Numbered from the stretch's first letter, positions 39,193 through 48,791 are shown. The stretch is 64,000 bases of DNA from Acinetobacter sp. TGL-Y2 (GCF_001612555.1 NZ_CP015110.1:2108001-2172000); one strand, 5' to 3'. The notes: a model not told the origin generated them from the letters alone. Program-made: numbers and translations.

Positions 39193-39581
39193 GTGATTTT
39201 AGCACGTTCGTTTTGGCTCTGCATCAGACTTTTTTAGAAAAGAATTGAAAAAATAGCCAGATTTACAGCATTGATCAATATATTCCTAAAACTCTTGCTT
39301 CAATCCCTCAAAAATTCACAGTATCCGCTTTAAATATGGAATAACCCAAGCACCATTATTTTACCATTCGTTAAAGTAAATATATGGAGAATCACTACTA
39401 AACCATCACGACCCTACATTAAAACACAGCCATCATCATTGATGATAAGGCTCTGTTCACACCTCAAGTGGTAAGCCCCCACATCAAGCTAGTCAAAGTC
39501 TTTAACTTTGATAATCTTTAACACTAGAAACCTTTCACTTTTGAAGTCTTTGATACTAATTTTTTTTTGATACTTTTAATA
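39193..39581. other. Gap between the hisZ leader and the coiled-coil gene
   Basis: No gene. Degenerate ~16-bp repeats fill 39490-39596. A TGCTAAAAT extended -10 for hisZ lies on the minus strand at about 39196-39204. Confidence 0.5.
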
Positions 39582-39596
39582 CTAAAGCTTTTTGAT
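39492..39596. repeat. Degenerate ~16-bp repeat running into the end of a gene
   Basis: About six units of consensus GAAGTCTTTAATACTA (for example GATAATCTTTAACACT, GAAGTCTTTGATACTA, GATACTTTTAATACTA). The last units overlap the stop codon of the coiled-coil gene at 39582. Confidence 0.5.
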
Positions 39597-39908
39597 CATA
39601 CGTTGGGACTCTTTTAAACCCACTAAGTCTGAAACAAGCCCAACCAAATCCGCATTTTGTTGTTCAACTTGATTGAGTTTTAATGCAGTGAGATCTAAGA
39701 CCTCTTGTTGAAGCTGCATCTTCTTCGCCAAATCTTGCATAATTTCTAAAGTTTTCTGCAAATTAAGCTCCAACGCATCCACTTGAGTCTGTAATTCAAT
39801 CTGAGCATTTGCCTCATTGAGCAAGTGTTGATGCTGATGAATCAAGCGCCAATTCAATACAGATAAAATAACCAAAAGTAGAATTAAAAAACCCATTATC
39901 CATAGCAT
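39582..39908 (-). CDS. Small membrane-anchored coiled-coil protein
   Basis: A 108-residue protein: one N-terminal transmembrane helix (about 3-20, GFLILLLVILSVLNW) and then a single long coiled coil (about 25-105) rich in Leu, Gln and Glu. It starts 18 bases after the GAPDH-like gene stops, so it is probably in the same transcript. The layout resembles small divisome or envelope scaffolds, but there is no recognisable family. The C-terminus IKKL may be affected by the downstream repeat. Confidence 0.7.
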   Translation of the reverse strand: MLWIMGFLILLLVILSVLNWRLIHQHQHLLNEANAQIELQTQVDALELNLQKTLEIMQDLAKKMQLQQEVLDLTALKLNQVEQQNADLVGLVSDLVGLKESQRMIKKL

Positions 39909-39926
39909 GAGCGCGTCCCCGATGAT

Positions 39927-40958
39927 TTATTTTGAATGATTAAAAGACTCGCAAAGATCCATTAAGCGGTTGGCATAGCCCCATTCATTGTCATACCAAG
40001 CAAAAACTTTGGCTTGATGCCCCACCACCATGGTTTGGGTTAAATCGACAATCAATGAATACGGTGAATGATTAAAGTCTGAAGACACCAGAGGCTCATC
40101 AGTGACAGACATAATTTCTGCATAGTCATATTTGGCAGCATGAATTAAGACATCATTAATCTTAAGCGCGTTCATTGGCGTTTGAGAGACAAAGGTCAGG
40201 TCAATCGCTGCGACGTTAATGGTCGGTACACGAATAGAATAACCATCGATTCGGTTTTCCATTTTTGGCATGACATTTTTTAAAGCCCCTAAGGCTGATG
40301 ATGTGGTCGGAATAATATTTTGCCCCGACGCTCGCGCACGGCGTAAGTCTCGGTGCACATGATCGAGCACGGACTGATCTGCCGTCACTGCATGAATTTC
40401 AGTCATCATGGCAGTCTCTATACCAAAAGCATCATCAATGATTTTGACCAAGGGCACTAAAGCTTGCGTGGTGCACGACACACTGGAAATAATTTGATCG
40501 GTGTCTTTAACCTCATGGTGATTCACCCCGTAGACAATCGCAGCATCCACGCTATCGAAAGGCGCAGCGCCAATGATCACACGTTTTGCACCTGCGGTTA
40601 AATGCTGTGTGGCCGCCTGACGTGAACGAAACAAACCTGTACATTCTAAAACCACATCGATATCTAAGGCGCCCCAAGGTAATAGCTCGGGTTGGCTTTG
40701 ACAATGCACCTGCAGATTGAGCTGTGCCTTGCCAGCCTTAATGCTTAAATACGCTTGCTCAGCTTGATAATGGAGTTCCACTTCTCCGTTAAAACGTCCA
40801 TGGGTGGTGTCGTATTTAAATAAATGGATGAGCGTATCTACATCTGCAACATCGTTAACCGCGACAATATCAAAATGAAATTCTTTCGGATTTTCAAACC
40901 ATGCACGCAATACATTACGCCCAATTCGACCAAATCCATTAATCGCAACTCGCTGCAT
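39927..40958 (-). CDS. Glyceraldehyde-3-phosphate dehydrogenase family protein (Gap/Epd)
   Basis: A 343-residue NAD(P)-dependent dehydrogenase. The Rossmann start INGFGRIGR and the catalytic Cys162 (SCTT) with His189 are present, as is DNEWGYANR. Two features point toward the Epd (erythrose-4-phosphate dehydrogenase) side: VSSDFNHSPYSLIVDLTQT and DLRRARASGQNIIPT, which match Epd rather than GapA. The usual asparagine after SCTT is glutamine here. So it may oxidise GAP, or erythrose-4-phosphate for pyridoxal phosphate synthesis. No other glycolytic or pdx gene is adjacent. A small coiled-coil gene follows 18 bases downstream. Confidence 0.88.
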   Translation of the reverse strand: MQRVAINGFGRIGRNVLRAWFENPKEFHFDIVAVNDVADVDTLIHLFKYDTTHGRFNGEVELHYQAEQAYLSIKAGKAQLNLQVHCQSQPELLPWGALDIDVVLECTGLFRSRQAATQHLTAGAKRVIIGAAPFDSVDAAIVYGVNHHEVKDTDQIISSVSCTTQALVPLVKIIDDAFGIETAMMTEIHAVTADQSVLDHVHRDLRRARASGQNIIPTTSSALGALKNVMPKMENRIDGYSIRVPTINVAAIDLTFVSQTPMNALKINDVLIHAAKYDYAEIMSVTDEPLVSSDFNHSPYSLIVDLTQTMVVGHQAKVFAWYDNEWGYANRLMDLCESFNHSK

Positions 40959-41330
40959 TAGAGACCCTTAACTGATGAAGAATGATGTAAATACAGGGCT
41001 ATGTTAATAGATTTCAGCAGATTGCAGATATAAATTCTAAGTTTAATGCATTTAAATAATACTGATGATGTTCGCTTCACAGTGCATTCACTATTTTAAA
41101 TAGTAACTTCAGCTGATTCACAGATGGATTTAAGAATTCACGCTAAGCTAAACAATATTCCATTTATCTAATGAATTCATTGAGCTGACGCTTTATATCT
41201 AAGCTTTAAAGCATCAACACTAGAAATTCAAGAATGTGAGCACTATCCAGATTTAGTTAAGCTTGAAAATAAATAATGCCAAAGGAACAGGTGCTTTAAA
41301 GAGAATTGTCATCAAAACACTTTAAAATCA
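40959..41330. other. Gap upstream of the alaS promoter
   Basis: About 370 bases between two divergent genes. I see no gene, repeat or RNA. It should hold the promoter of the GAPDH-like gene. Confidence 0.5.
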
Positions 41331-41359
41331 TTGGTGCAGCTTATATTTTCCGTTATAAT
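41331..41359 (+). promoter_or_regulatory. alaS promoter
   Basis: TTGGTG, a 17-base spacer, TATAAT. This predicts a leader of about 110 bases before alaS. Confidence 0.7.
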
Positions 41360-41383
41360 TTGGCGTTTTAAAAAATTAAGCCC

Positions 41384-41427
41384 GCATACAGAACAGAGCA
41401 ATAATTGGTTAGACTCTTTCTGTATGC
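41384..41427 (+). promoter_or_regulatory. Leader hairpin of alaS
   Basis: GCATACAGAA / TTCTGTATGC, a perfect 10-bp stem extended by AGAG/CTCT past a one-base bulge, then TTTTGCC. It lies between the promoter and the ribosome site. Confidence 0.6.
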
Positions 41428-41474
41428 TTTTGCCAATATGAATATGGAGTGACTTGGTTGTGAGTACTCGTTTT

Positions 41475-44153
41475 ATGACATCCGCTGAAATCCGTGAAGC
41501 ATTTTTGCGTTACTTTGAATCGCAAGGGCATACACGTGTCGCGTCGAGTTCACTCGTACCAGCCAACGACCCGACTTTGTTGTTTACAAACGCAGGTATG
41601 AACCAGTTTAAAGACTGTTTCTTAGGGCTTGAAAAACGTGACTACGTTCGTGCAACGTCTTCGCAAAAATGTGTACGTGCAGGTGGTAAACACAACGACT
41701 TAGATAACGTTGGCTATACAGCACGTCATCACACCTTCTTTGAAATGCTCGGTAACTTCTCATTTGGAGATTACTTTAAACGTGATGCGATTAAATTCGC
41801 ATGGGATTTCTTAACCTCAGAGCAATGGTTAGCGCTTCCAAAAGACAAACTTTATGCCACTGTTTATCATACTGATGATGAAGCTTTTGAGATCTGGAAC
41901 AAAGACATTGGTCTAGATGAATCTCGCATTATCCGTATCGGTGATAACAAAGGTGGTCAATACGCATCAGATAACTTCTGGGCAATGGGTGATACGGGGC
42001 CTTGTGGTCCATGTTCTGAAATTTTCTTTGACCATGGCGATCATATCTGGGGCGGTCTACCAGGCACCCCTGAAGAAGATGGTGACCGTTTCATTGAAAT
42101 CTGGAACAACGTCTTCATGCAGTTCAATCGAACTGTGGATGGCGTGCTCCACCCGCTTCCTGCACCATCTGTCGATACAGGTATGGGTCTCGAGCGTATT
42201 TCTGCTGTATTACAGCACGTCAACTCTAACTACGAAATCGACTTATTCCAAAACTTATTAAAATCAGCAGCAGAGATTATCGGTTTAGATACCACTGCAT
42301 TAGAAGCTGAAGCAACTGCAAATAACAAAGCTGTTGACTACCCTGCATCACTTAAAGTGGTTGCTGACCATGCACGTTCATGTTGCTTCTTGATTGCAGA
42401 TGGCGTGAATCCTTCAAATGAAGGTCGTGGTTATGTACTGCGTCGAATTATCCGTCGTGCTGTGCGTCATGGTAATAAGTTAGGTGCAACGGGTTCATTC
42501 TTCCATAAAATGTTACAGCCTTTAATTGCTGTCATGGGTGAAGCTTATCCTGAACTTACAGCACAACAATCTCGTATCGAAGCCCTTTTATTGAAAGAAG
42601 AAGAGCAGTTTGCAAAAACCTTAGAGCAAGGTTTGAAGTTGCTTGAAGGCGAATTGGCACAGTTAAAAGGTTCAGTGATTCCGGGTGCTGTTGTTTTCAA
42701 ACTGTATGACACCTATGGCTTCCCTGGTGATTTAACGGCTGACATCGCGCGTGAGCGTGAACTTACAATTGATGAAGCTGGTTTTGAAACTGAGATGGCT
42801 GCACAGCGTCAACGCGCACGTGATGCAGGTAAATTTGCCATCGATTACAACAGCATTGTCAATGTTGAAGGTGAAACTCAATTTGATGGCTACGATGCAA
42901 CTCAAGGTCAAGGTCAAATTATTGCGATCTATAAAGATGGCGTACAAGTTGATGAAGTTTTCGAGGGTGATGAAGCTTTAATTGTACTCAACCAAACCCC
43001 TTTCTACGCAGAAAGTGGTGGTCAAATTGGTGATATAGGTCTGTTCAAAAACGATACAGGGATTTTCGAGGTTCAAGACACCAAGAAATCTGGTGGTGCT
43101 TTTGTCCATCAAGGTATCGTGACTATGGGTAGCTTAAAAGCGACTCAAAGTGTTGAAGCGATTGTAAAAGCGGATATTCGCGCTGCGACTGCGCGCAACC
43201 ACTCAGCAACACATTTGTTACACGCTGCCCTTCGTCAAGTCTTAGGCACACACGTTCAACAAAAAGGCTCATTGGTTGCATCTGATATTTTACGTTTCGA
43301 CTTTGCCAATGATCAACCTGTAACGTTTGAGCAGCTTCAAGAAGTTGAACGTTTAGTCAATGCTGAAGTGATTGCAAATACTGCTGTTTCTACCGAGCTT
43401 TTAGACATCGAATCTGCCAAAGCCAAAGGCGCGATGATGTTATTCGGTGAGAAATACGGTGATGAAGTTCGCGTTCTATCTATGGGTTCCGTGATTGAAG
43501 ATAAAAACTTCTCTATTGAACTGTGTGGTGGTATTCACGTTCAGCGCACCGGTGACATTGGTTTATTTAAAATCACATCTGAAGGTGGCGTAGCTGCGGG
43601 TGTTCGCCGTATTGAAGCGGTTACAGGCACTAAAGCTATTGAAACTGTGCAAAAAACTGAAGCGAATGTTCAACACATTAACGGTTTACTTAAAGCACAA
43701 AATCATCAAACCGTTGAAAAAGTTGAAGCTGTTGTAGAGACTGCCTCTGCACTGCAAAAACACATAGAACAATTGAACCAAAAGTTAGCGCATTTCCAAG
43801 CATCTGAACTTCTAAGTCAAGTGCAGGATATCGCAGGTCGTACTGCACTCATCACAACTGTTCAAAACATGGATGCGAAATCACTTCGCAACCTACATGA
43901 CGGTGTGAAATCTAAATTAGACAACGCAATCATTGTCATTGCGGGTGTTGACGGTGACAAAGTCAGCCTGATCGCATCTGTCGCAAAAGATTTCACTGCA
44001 ACAATTAAAGCAGGTGATATTATCAAACATCTTGCAAATGAGCTGGGTGGTAAAGGTGGTGGTAAACCTGATTTAGCACAAGGTGGCGCGCCACTCAACG
44101 AAAAATTTGCAGCAGTGATGGCAGATTTAACTGCTTGGCTTGAAGCGAAATAA
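41475..44153 (+). CDS. alaS: Alanyl-tRNA synthetase
   Basis: An 892-residue class II synthetase. In order: aminoacylation domain with [24 protein letters not shown], editing domain with [16 protein letters not shown] (HxxxH zinc-type motif) and CGGIH, and a C-terminal DHHA1-type domain ending in [14 protein letters not shown]. The ATG at 41475 gives the usual start ([11 protein letters not shown]). A GTG at 41460 has a better-placed GGAG site and would add five residues, so it is a real alternative. The gene is followed by a small exported protein 12 bases later and then lysC, probably one operon. Confidence 0.97.
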   Translation: MTSAEIREAFLRYFESQGHTRVASSSLVPANDPTLLFTNAGMNQFKDCFLGLEKRDYVRATSSQKCVRAGGKHNDLDNVGYTARHHTFFEMLGNFSFGDYFKRDAIKFAWDFLTSEQWLALPKDKLYATVYHTDDEAFEIWNKDIGLDESRIIRIGDNKGGQYASDNFWAMGDTGPCGPCSEIFFDHGDHIWGGLPGTPEEDGDRFIEIWNNVFMQFNRTVDGVLHPLPAPSVDTGMGLERISAVLQHVNSNYEIDLFQNLLKSAAEIIGLDTTALEAEATANNKAVDYPASLKVVADHARSCCFLIADGVNPSNEGRGYVLRRIIRRAVRHGNKLGATGSFFHKMLQPLIAVMGEAYPELTAQQSRIEALLLKEEEQFAKTLEQGLKLLEGELAQLKGSVIPGAVVFKLYDTYGFPGDLTADIARERELTIDEAGFETEMAAQRQRARDAGKFAIDYNSIVNVEGETQFDGYDATQGQGQIIAIYKDGVQVDEVFEGDEALIVLNQTPFYAESGGQIGDIGLFKNDTGIFEVQDTKKSGGAFVHQGIVTMGSLKATQSVEAIVKADIRAATARNHSATHLLHAALRQVLGTHVQQKGSLVASDILRFDFANDQPVTFEQLQEVERLVNAEVIANTAVSTELLDIESAKAKGAMMLFGEKYGDEVRVLSMGSVIEDKNFSIELCGGIHVQRTGDIGLFKITSEGGVAAGVRRIEAVTGTKAIETVQKTEANVQHINGLLKAQNHQTVEKVEAVVETASALQKHIEQLNQKLAHFQASELLSQVQDIAGRTALITTVQNMDAKSLRNLHDGVKSKLDNAIIVIAGVDGDKVSLIASVAKDFTATIKAGDIIKHLANELGGKGGGKPDLAQGGAPLNEKFAAVMADLTAWLEAK

Positions 44154-44165
44154 GGTTAAATTGTC

Positions 44166-44564
44166 ATGTTCAAGCGGGGTTTGGGACTCTTATCACTTAC
44201 TTTGAGTCCCGTGCTTTGGGCAGGAACGCATTATCAATTGCATCTTCCTTCCAAAGCATTACCCTACTGTGAAGTTATGCCTTTCGACTATGTCGATAAA
44301 AAAATTATCATTTCAAAAATGTACAATCGAATTTATATTAAGCAGCCTGTAAAACTGGAAGTCATTCGTCAAGACACCAAACCATTAACAGGATTGCAAT
44401 TATGGAGTCCGGCGGGCCGAGTTACAGCAACTCGGCTCTCTGACACAAAGTATCAATATAAGCTGAACGCTTTGAAAAAAGGCGAAGCTTATGAGCTACG
44501 TGGTATCTTAAAATCTCCTGCTAAGGGCGGTTTTAAAATATGTGTGAGTGCTTTAAGTCGTTAG
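44166..44564 (+). CDS. Small exported protein between alaS and lysC
   Basis: A 132-residue protein with a signal peptide (MFKRGLGLLSLTLSPVLWAG, cleavage likely after WAG). The mature part contains two cysteines and a beta-rich pattern with alternating hydrophobics. No family recognised. It starts 12 bases after the alaS stop and ends 25 bases before lysC, so it is cotranscribed with them. Its function does not follow from that context. Confidence 0.72.
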   Translation: MFKRGLGLLSLTLSPVLWAGTHYQLHLPSKALPYCEVMPFDYVDKKIIISKMYNRIYIKQPVKLEVIRQDTKPLTGLQLWSPAGRVTATRLSDTKYQYKLNALKKGEAYELRGILKSPAKGGFKICVSALSR

Positions 44565-44589
44565 ACTTATTTACTTGGTAAGGATAGTT

Positions 44590-45870
44590 ATGGCATTAAT
44601 CGTTCAGAAATATGGCGGTACCTCTATGGGTACTCCCGAGCGCATTTTAAATGTTGCTCGTCGTGTAAAGCGTTGGCATGACCATGGTCACAAGGTGGTT
44701 GTGGTTGTATCCGCTATGAGTGGTGAAACGAACCGCTTATTGGCTCTAGCCAAAGCCATTACCGAAACCCCAGACCCACGTGAATTAGATCAAATGGTGT
44801 CCACGGGTGAACAGGTGACGATTTCAATGTTAGCGATGGCGCTCAACTCTATTGGCGTTGAAGCAAAATCGCTCACTGGCCGCCAAGTAGGCATTAAAAC
44901 CGACAGCGCATTTAACAAAGCCCGCATTGAATCGATTGATACCGACGTATTGACCGAGAACCTTGATGCAGGTCGTGTTTTAGTGGTTGCAGGTTTCCAA
45001 GGCTTCGATGAACATGGTAATACCACCACTTTAGGTCGCGGTGGTTCAGATACTTCAGGTGTTGCACTTGCTGCAGCACTTAAAGCGGACGAATGCCAAA
45101 TCTATACGGATGTAGATGGTGTTTACACCACCGACCCTCGCGTTGCACCAAAAGCCAAAAAAATTGATCGTATTTCGTTTGAAGAAATGCTTGAAATGGC
45201 ATCTCTGGGATCCAAAGTTCTACAAATCCGTTCAGTTGAATTTGCAGGAAAATACCAAGTCCCTTTACGTGTATTATCGAGTTTTGATAATGACGATGAT
45301 GGCGCATTCGACGAAGAATTTAAGCAAAACATCGGCACTTTGATTACCACAGAAGCGGAAGACAATATGGAACAGCCAATTATTTCAGGTATCGCCTTTA
45401 ACCGTGACGAAGCGAAATTGACTATTTTAGGTGTACCTGACGAACCAGGTATTGCCTCTAAAATCCTATCACCAATCAGCTCTGCAAACATTGAAGTGGA
45501 TATGATCATCCAAAATGTCGAAGAAGATGGCACAACTGATTTTACTTTTACGGTAAACCGCACTGAACTTGCAAAAGCCAAAGCGATTCTTGAAGAAACA
45601 GCTCAAAAGATTGGTGCACGTGAAGTCTCTACACGCGATGACATCGTAAAAGTGTCCATCGTGGGTGTGGGTATGCGCTCTCATGCAGGCGTTGCAAGCA
45701 AAATGTTCAGCGCACTTGCAGATGATGGCATCAATATTTTGATGATCTCAACCTCAGAAATTAAAATTTCAGTGATCATTGATGAAAAATATTTAGAGCT
45801 ATCCGTTCGTGCCTTGCATACTGCTTTCGGTCTAGACCGTGAATCGGGTGAGTCAAGTGTTCGCGCTTAA
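44590..45870 (+). CDS. lysC: Aspartate kinase
   Basis: A 426-residue monofunctional aspartokinase, the first enzyme toward lysine, threonine and methionine. The kinase domain starts VQKYGGTSMG and has the GRGGSDTSGVALAAAL and DVDGVYTTDPR blocks. Two ACT domains follow (about 265-340 and 345-420), the usual site for lysine/threonine feedback. The ATG at 44590 has an AAGGA site five bases upstream. In many relatives of this layout a second in-frame start makes a separate beta subunit; I see no clear internal ribosome site. A terminator follows. Confidence 0.96.
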   Translation: MALIVQKYGGTSMGTPERILNVARRVKRWHDHGHKVVVVVSAMSGETNRLLALAKAITETPDPRELDQMVSTGEQVTISMLAMALNSIGVEAKSLTGRQVGIKTDSAFNKARIESIDTDVLTENLDAGRVLVVAGFQGFDEHGNTTTLGRGGSDTSGVALAAALKADECQIYTDVDGVYTTDPRVAPKAKKIDRISFEEMLEMASLGSKVLQIRSVEFAGKYQVPLRVLSSFDNDDDGAFDEEFKQNIGTLITTEAEDNMEQPIISGIAFNRDEAKLTILGVPDEPGIASKILSPISSANIEVDMIIQNVEEDGTTDFTFTVNRTELAKAKAILEETAQKIGAREVSTRDDIVKVSIVGVGMRSHAGVASKMFSALADDGINILMISTSEIKISVIIDEKYLELSVRALHTAFGLDRESGESSVRA

Positions 45871-45916
45871 TTGATCTTATATAGCATTATCAAAGCTATA
45901 AAGATGAATAAATATT

Positions 45917-45957
45917 CAGAGCCACTATAGTGTTTTTTATAGTGGCTCTGTTATATT
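45917..45957 (+). terminator. lysC terminator
   Basis: CAGAGCCACTAT / ATAGTGGCTCTG, a 12-bp perfect stem, then TTATATT. Confidence 0.82.
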
Positions 45958-45991
45958 AAGCTGATAGGTTTTTTGGAAAATTAAAAATAGT

Positions 45992-46033
45992 ATTGTGATA
46001 AGTGCATATTTCGTCACAATTATCTGTTAAAAT
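45992..46033 (+). promoter_or_regulatory. csrA control region: inverted repeat next to an extended -10
   Basis: ATTGTGA and TCACAAT, 15 bases apart (45992-45998, 46014-46020), then TGTTAAAAT (extended -10) at 46025-46033, 80 bases before csrA. Confidence 0.5.
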
Positions 46034-46112
46034 TTCCCCTGATTCCGAGGTTGTTATTTTTCGCTTTTTGAAAAAACTATCGCAGGTTTAGCGTATAAGC
46101 AAGGAGATAAAC

Positions 46113-46373
46113 ATGCTGATTTTGACCCGTCGTGTCGGGGAAACATTAATGATTGGCGACCAAGTTAGTGTGACTGTACTTGGCGTAAAAGGCAATCAAG
46201 TCCGTATTGGCGTGAATGCCCCCAAAGAAGTGTCTGTACATCGTGAAGAAATCTATCAACGAATTCAACATGAGCGTGCAATGCATGAGCATTTGCAGCA
46301 TCTCGACCAGGACTACCAACCTGCTTTTGAAGAAGAGACAGTTGTGGTTCCAGAAAATGATTTTAATCGTTAA
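46113..46373 (+). CDS. csrA: Carbon storage regulator CsrA
   Basis: An 86-residue RNA-binding regulator that binds GGA motifs in mRNA leaders. The core (residues 1-48, [15 protein letters not shown] ... [10 protein letters not shown]) is conserved, including Leu4 and Arg44 that contact RNA. It carries a C-terminal extension of about 25 residues, acidic and Gln/Glu-rich, that is absent in E. coli CsrA (61 residues). An AAGGAGA site precedes the start. Alone, between lysC and convergent rnhB. Confidence 0.95.
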   Translation: MLILTRRVGETLMIGDQVSVTVLGVKGNQVRIGVNAPKEVSVHREEIYQRIQHERAMHEHLQHLDQDYQPAFEEETVVVPENDFNR

Positions 46374-46393
46374 TTTTAAAATTGTTTTGATCC

Positions 46394-46420
46394 TAAAGCG
46401 GCTACCTAGCCGCTTTAAAT
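46394..46420 (+). terminator. csrA terminator
   Basis: TAAAGCGGCTA CC TAGCCGCTTTA followed by AATTT, 20 bases past the csrA stop. Confidence 0.8.
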
Positions 46421-46448
46421 TTGCCTGATGTTCAAGTATTCACTCAAA

Positions 46449-47021
46449 TTAATCCAATAATGCCAAGGCTTTTTTCACCGGTGCATAACTTCGGCGGTGC
46501 TCTGCAATCACTCCATGTACTGCTATCGCTTCAAAATGGGCTTTGGTTGGATAGCCTTTATGCTTGGCGAAACCATATTGCGGATATTTTCGATCCAACT
46601 CAACCATTTCACGATCACGGGTAACTTTGGCTAAAATACTCGCCGCTGAAATTTCTTCATGTAAGGCATCGCCTCCCACCACAGCTTCACAGCTCATGAT
46701 TAAACCTTGTGGCACTTTATTGCCATCCACACGCACGTGCGAAGGTTGAATGTCTAAGGCCTCGACTGCACGGCGCATGGCAAGCAGCGATGCCTGTAAA
46801 ATATTGATTTGGTCAATCTCTGTATGGGTCGCTTCTGCAATTGCCCAAGCTATGGCTTTTTCCTGAATTTCAATAAATAGCTTTTCACGCTTTTTTTCCG
46901 TCAGTTTTTTAGAATCATTCAAACCTTCAATAGGACGGTTTGGATCTAAAATCACAGCCGCAGCCACCACAGAACCCACCAAAGGCCCACGCCCTGCCTC
47001 ATCAGCACCAGCAATTAACAT
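46449..47021 (-). CDS. rnhB: Ribonuclease HII
   Basis: A 190-residue type 2 RNase H that nicks at ribonucleotides in [15 protein letters not shown] at the N-terminus carries the first catalytic Asp and Glu; the other acidic residues are in VDGNK and the [11 protein letters not shown] region. The ATG at 47021 follows a GAGGA site; the upstream in-frame TTG overlaps that site. The preceding minus-strand gene ends in a terminator that abuts this ribosome site, so rnhB may depend on a promoter inside or on read-through. Confidence 0.95.
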   Translation of the reverse strand: MLIAGADEAGRGPLVGSVVAAAVILDPNRPIEGLNDSKKLTEKKREKLFIEIQEKAIAWAIAEATHTEIDQINILQASLLAMRRAVEALDIQPSHVRVDGNKVPQGLIMSCEAVVGGDALHEEISAASILAKVTRDREMVELDRKYPQYGFAKHKGYPTKAHFEAIAVHGVIAEHRRSYAPVKKALALLD

Positions 47022-47034
47022 ATTTAGTGTCCTC

Positions 47035-47060
47035 AAAAAAGGCTGAACGCGTCAGCCTAG
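47035..47060 (-). terminator. Terminator of the lipoprotein gene before rnhB
   Basis: On the minus strand AGGCTGA CGCGT TCAGCCT, then TTTTTT. It runs directly into the rnhB ribosome site. Confidence 0.85.
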
Positions 47061-47080
47061 TTGATGCTTATCTTTAAAAA

Positions 47081-47461
47081 TTAGTTGACCGCTTCTGCAA
47101 CACAAGCATTAATGGTTTTGGTCACTACATTGCTCACAATCGTTGCACGTGCTGCAGGGTCAATCGCCGCTGTCGCGAGGTCTACAGCAGTTACGCTTTG
47201 CGGTGCTTTCTCACTTACGCAGCCACAAATTTCAGTTTGAATATTGGTTTTTTGATCTGCTGTCATGAGTTTTGTCGCAGTTTGCCATGCAGGCAGATTA
47301 TTCAACTCATTGGTACACTTTGCATTGATGGCAATTTTAAGTGCCGCAGAACCCAACTGTTGAGTGGTATTTGACGCAGCTGTTCCAGTTCCTGTTGTAC
47401 CGGTCGCACACGCTGATAAAACCAAAGCGATGGGTGCAAGTACTGCGATTAATTTTTTCAC
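47081..47461 (-). CDS. Small cysteine-containing lipoprotein A
   Basis: A 126-residue predicted lipoprotein: signal peptide with lipobox LSAC (Cys18), a Gly/Thr-rich linker, and a helical domain with four cysteines (KCTNEL, CGC, NAC). The block TATKLMTADQK...EICGCVSE is shared with a second lipoprotein encoded at 48325-48690, so the two are paralogues. No known family. It lies on the opposite strand from cytochrome b561, about 200 bases from it. Confidence 0.75.
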   Translation of the reverse strand: MKKLIAVLAPIALVLSACATGTTGTGTAASNTTQQLGSAALKIAINAKCTNELNNLPAWQTATKLMTADQKTNIQTEICGCVSEKAPQSVTAVDLATAAIDPAARATIVSNVVTKTINACVAEAVN

Positions 47462-47668
47462 AATTTTATCCTTATGATATGGGAAACCTGTAGCGCTATT
47501 TTGCCCAATGTAAAAACATTAAGAAATATGTATTTTGTTGAACTTGGCCACCTGAACACTTTGACAGCAGTGATTGTTGCAGATTTTCAACAGACTGTTC
47601 TACGGCATGACTTATTTTCTAAATCGAATTGCTTTAGCATAAGCCTTTTACCACAACTGACGCTAAAA

Positions 47669-48223
47669 ATGAAAAACACATCACAATATTACACGCGTAC
47701 AGCGCAGGTTTTGCATTGGCTGATGGCCATAATCTTTATTCTGGCTTGGATCATTGGTTTTTATAGTGGCAATTTTTTAAGTTATGAGGTTGATGGCAGC
47801 TTTAAAGGCGATGTGATTAGTCTGCATAAAAATATCGCCACCACCATTATTTTCTTGGTCGTGGTGCGTATTTTTTGGCGTTACACCCACCCTGCACCCG
47901 AACTTCCGAACAGCATGTCTCCGGTCATGAAAAAAGCGGCACATTTAGGCCATTTGGGCTTGTATTTTATGTTACTTGCCCTCCCCATTACAGGCTGTTT
48001 ATATAGCTGGAGTGTCGGCTATCCTGCACCGGTGCTTTATCTTTTCAATCTGCCTACGCTTATTGGTGAGAATCCAGCGGTCACGGCAGTGGTTAAACCG
48101 CTACACATTTGGATTTCTTGGGCAGCAGGTTTATTGTTATTCGGGCATATTGCTGCAGCGCTCAAACATCACTTCATCGACAAAGACAATGTGTTAAACA
48201 GCATGCTCAAACGCGATCAATAA
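47669..48223 (+). CDS. Cytochrome b561-type membrane protein
   Basis: A 184-residue di-heme membrane protein of the bacterial cytochrome b561 family. Four transmembrane helices; candidate heme-binding histidines are in QVLHWLM, SLHKNIA, KPLHIW and FGHIAAALKHH. Such proteins move electrons between quinols and periplasmic acceptors, including superoxide in CybB. The start MKNTSQYYTRTAQVLHW at 47669 is standard for the family; the open frame continues upstream for 65 residues without support. Flanked on both sides by paralogous small lipoproteins on the opposite strand. Confidence 0.9.
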   Translation: MKNTSQYYTRTAQVLHWLMAIIFILAWIIGFYSGNFLSYEVDGSFKGDVISLHKNIATTIIFLVVVRIFWRYTHPAPELPNSMSPVMKKAAHLGHLGLYFMLLALPITGCLYSWSVGYPAPVLYLFNLPTLIGENPAVTAVVKPLHIWISWAAGLLLFGHIAAALKHHFIDKDNVLNSMLKRDQ

Positions 48224-48324
48224 CATTATTTCACTTAGTCTTGATCGACACACTGATCCTTATCAACCTTACACGACGTCGATCTAAGTTTAATATTCAT
48301 TGTGTAAACTCGGGATGAGGACCA

Positions 48325-48690
48325 TCACTCATCCTTGCTTGATGGCTTGATTTGTAAAATACAGGCTTTCACACTGTTTAATACTGCTTTTTGAATGAGT
48401 TGATGTTTAAGGTCTTCATCAATTATCGCCCGCATTAAATCTTGACTGGAAATATCGGTGAATGCATGTTCTGCCACACATGCACAAACCTCTTTATGTA
48501 ACTGCAATTTGTTGCTTGCCGTCATCAGGTAAGTACTGACATTCCATAGCTTAGACTGATCTAACTCTTGACCACATTGAGCATTGATTAAGGGTTTAAT
48601 CATCTTTTTCGCAATAGAAAGATCCTTACTCGCATCATTGCAACCGGTCATGAAAGTGAGTATTACCGCGAAACTTAAACAATATTTCAT
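48325..48690 (-). CDS. Small cysteine-containing lipoprotein B
   Basis: A 121-residue predicted lipoprotein (lipobox FMTGC, Cys17). It shares a pattern with the lipoprotein at 47081-47461: AQCGQEL, W..STYLMTASNK, EVCACVAEHA and a final VKAC. The spacing of the cysteines is conserved. The function is unknown. The two paralogues bracket cytochrome b561, and the Cys-x-Cys pair in each would suit a redox or metal role in the periplasm, but that is a guess. Confidence 0.72.
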   Translation of the reverse strand: MKYCLSFAVILTFMTGCNDASKDLSIAKKMIKPLINAQCGQELDQSKLWNVSTYLMTASNKLQLHKEVCACVAEHAFTDISSQDLMRAIIDEDLKHQLIQKAVLNSVKACILQIKPSSKDE

Positions 48691-48791
48691 GATGAATGAG
48701 CCTGCTCAATCCTGAATGTATTCAACCCAAGACAGAGACTGATCTGCCTTGGGGTGTGAGTTGGGCTGTGTTTTGTCTTGTTGTGTCTTAA

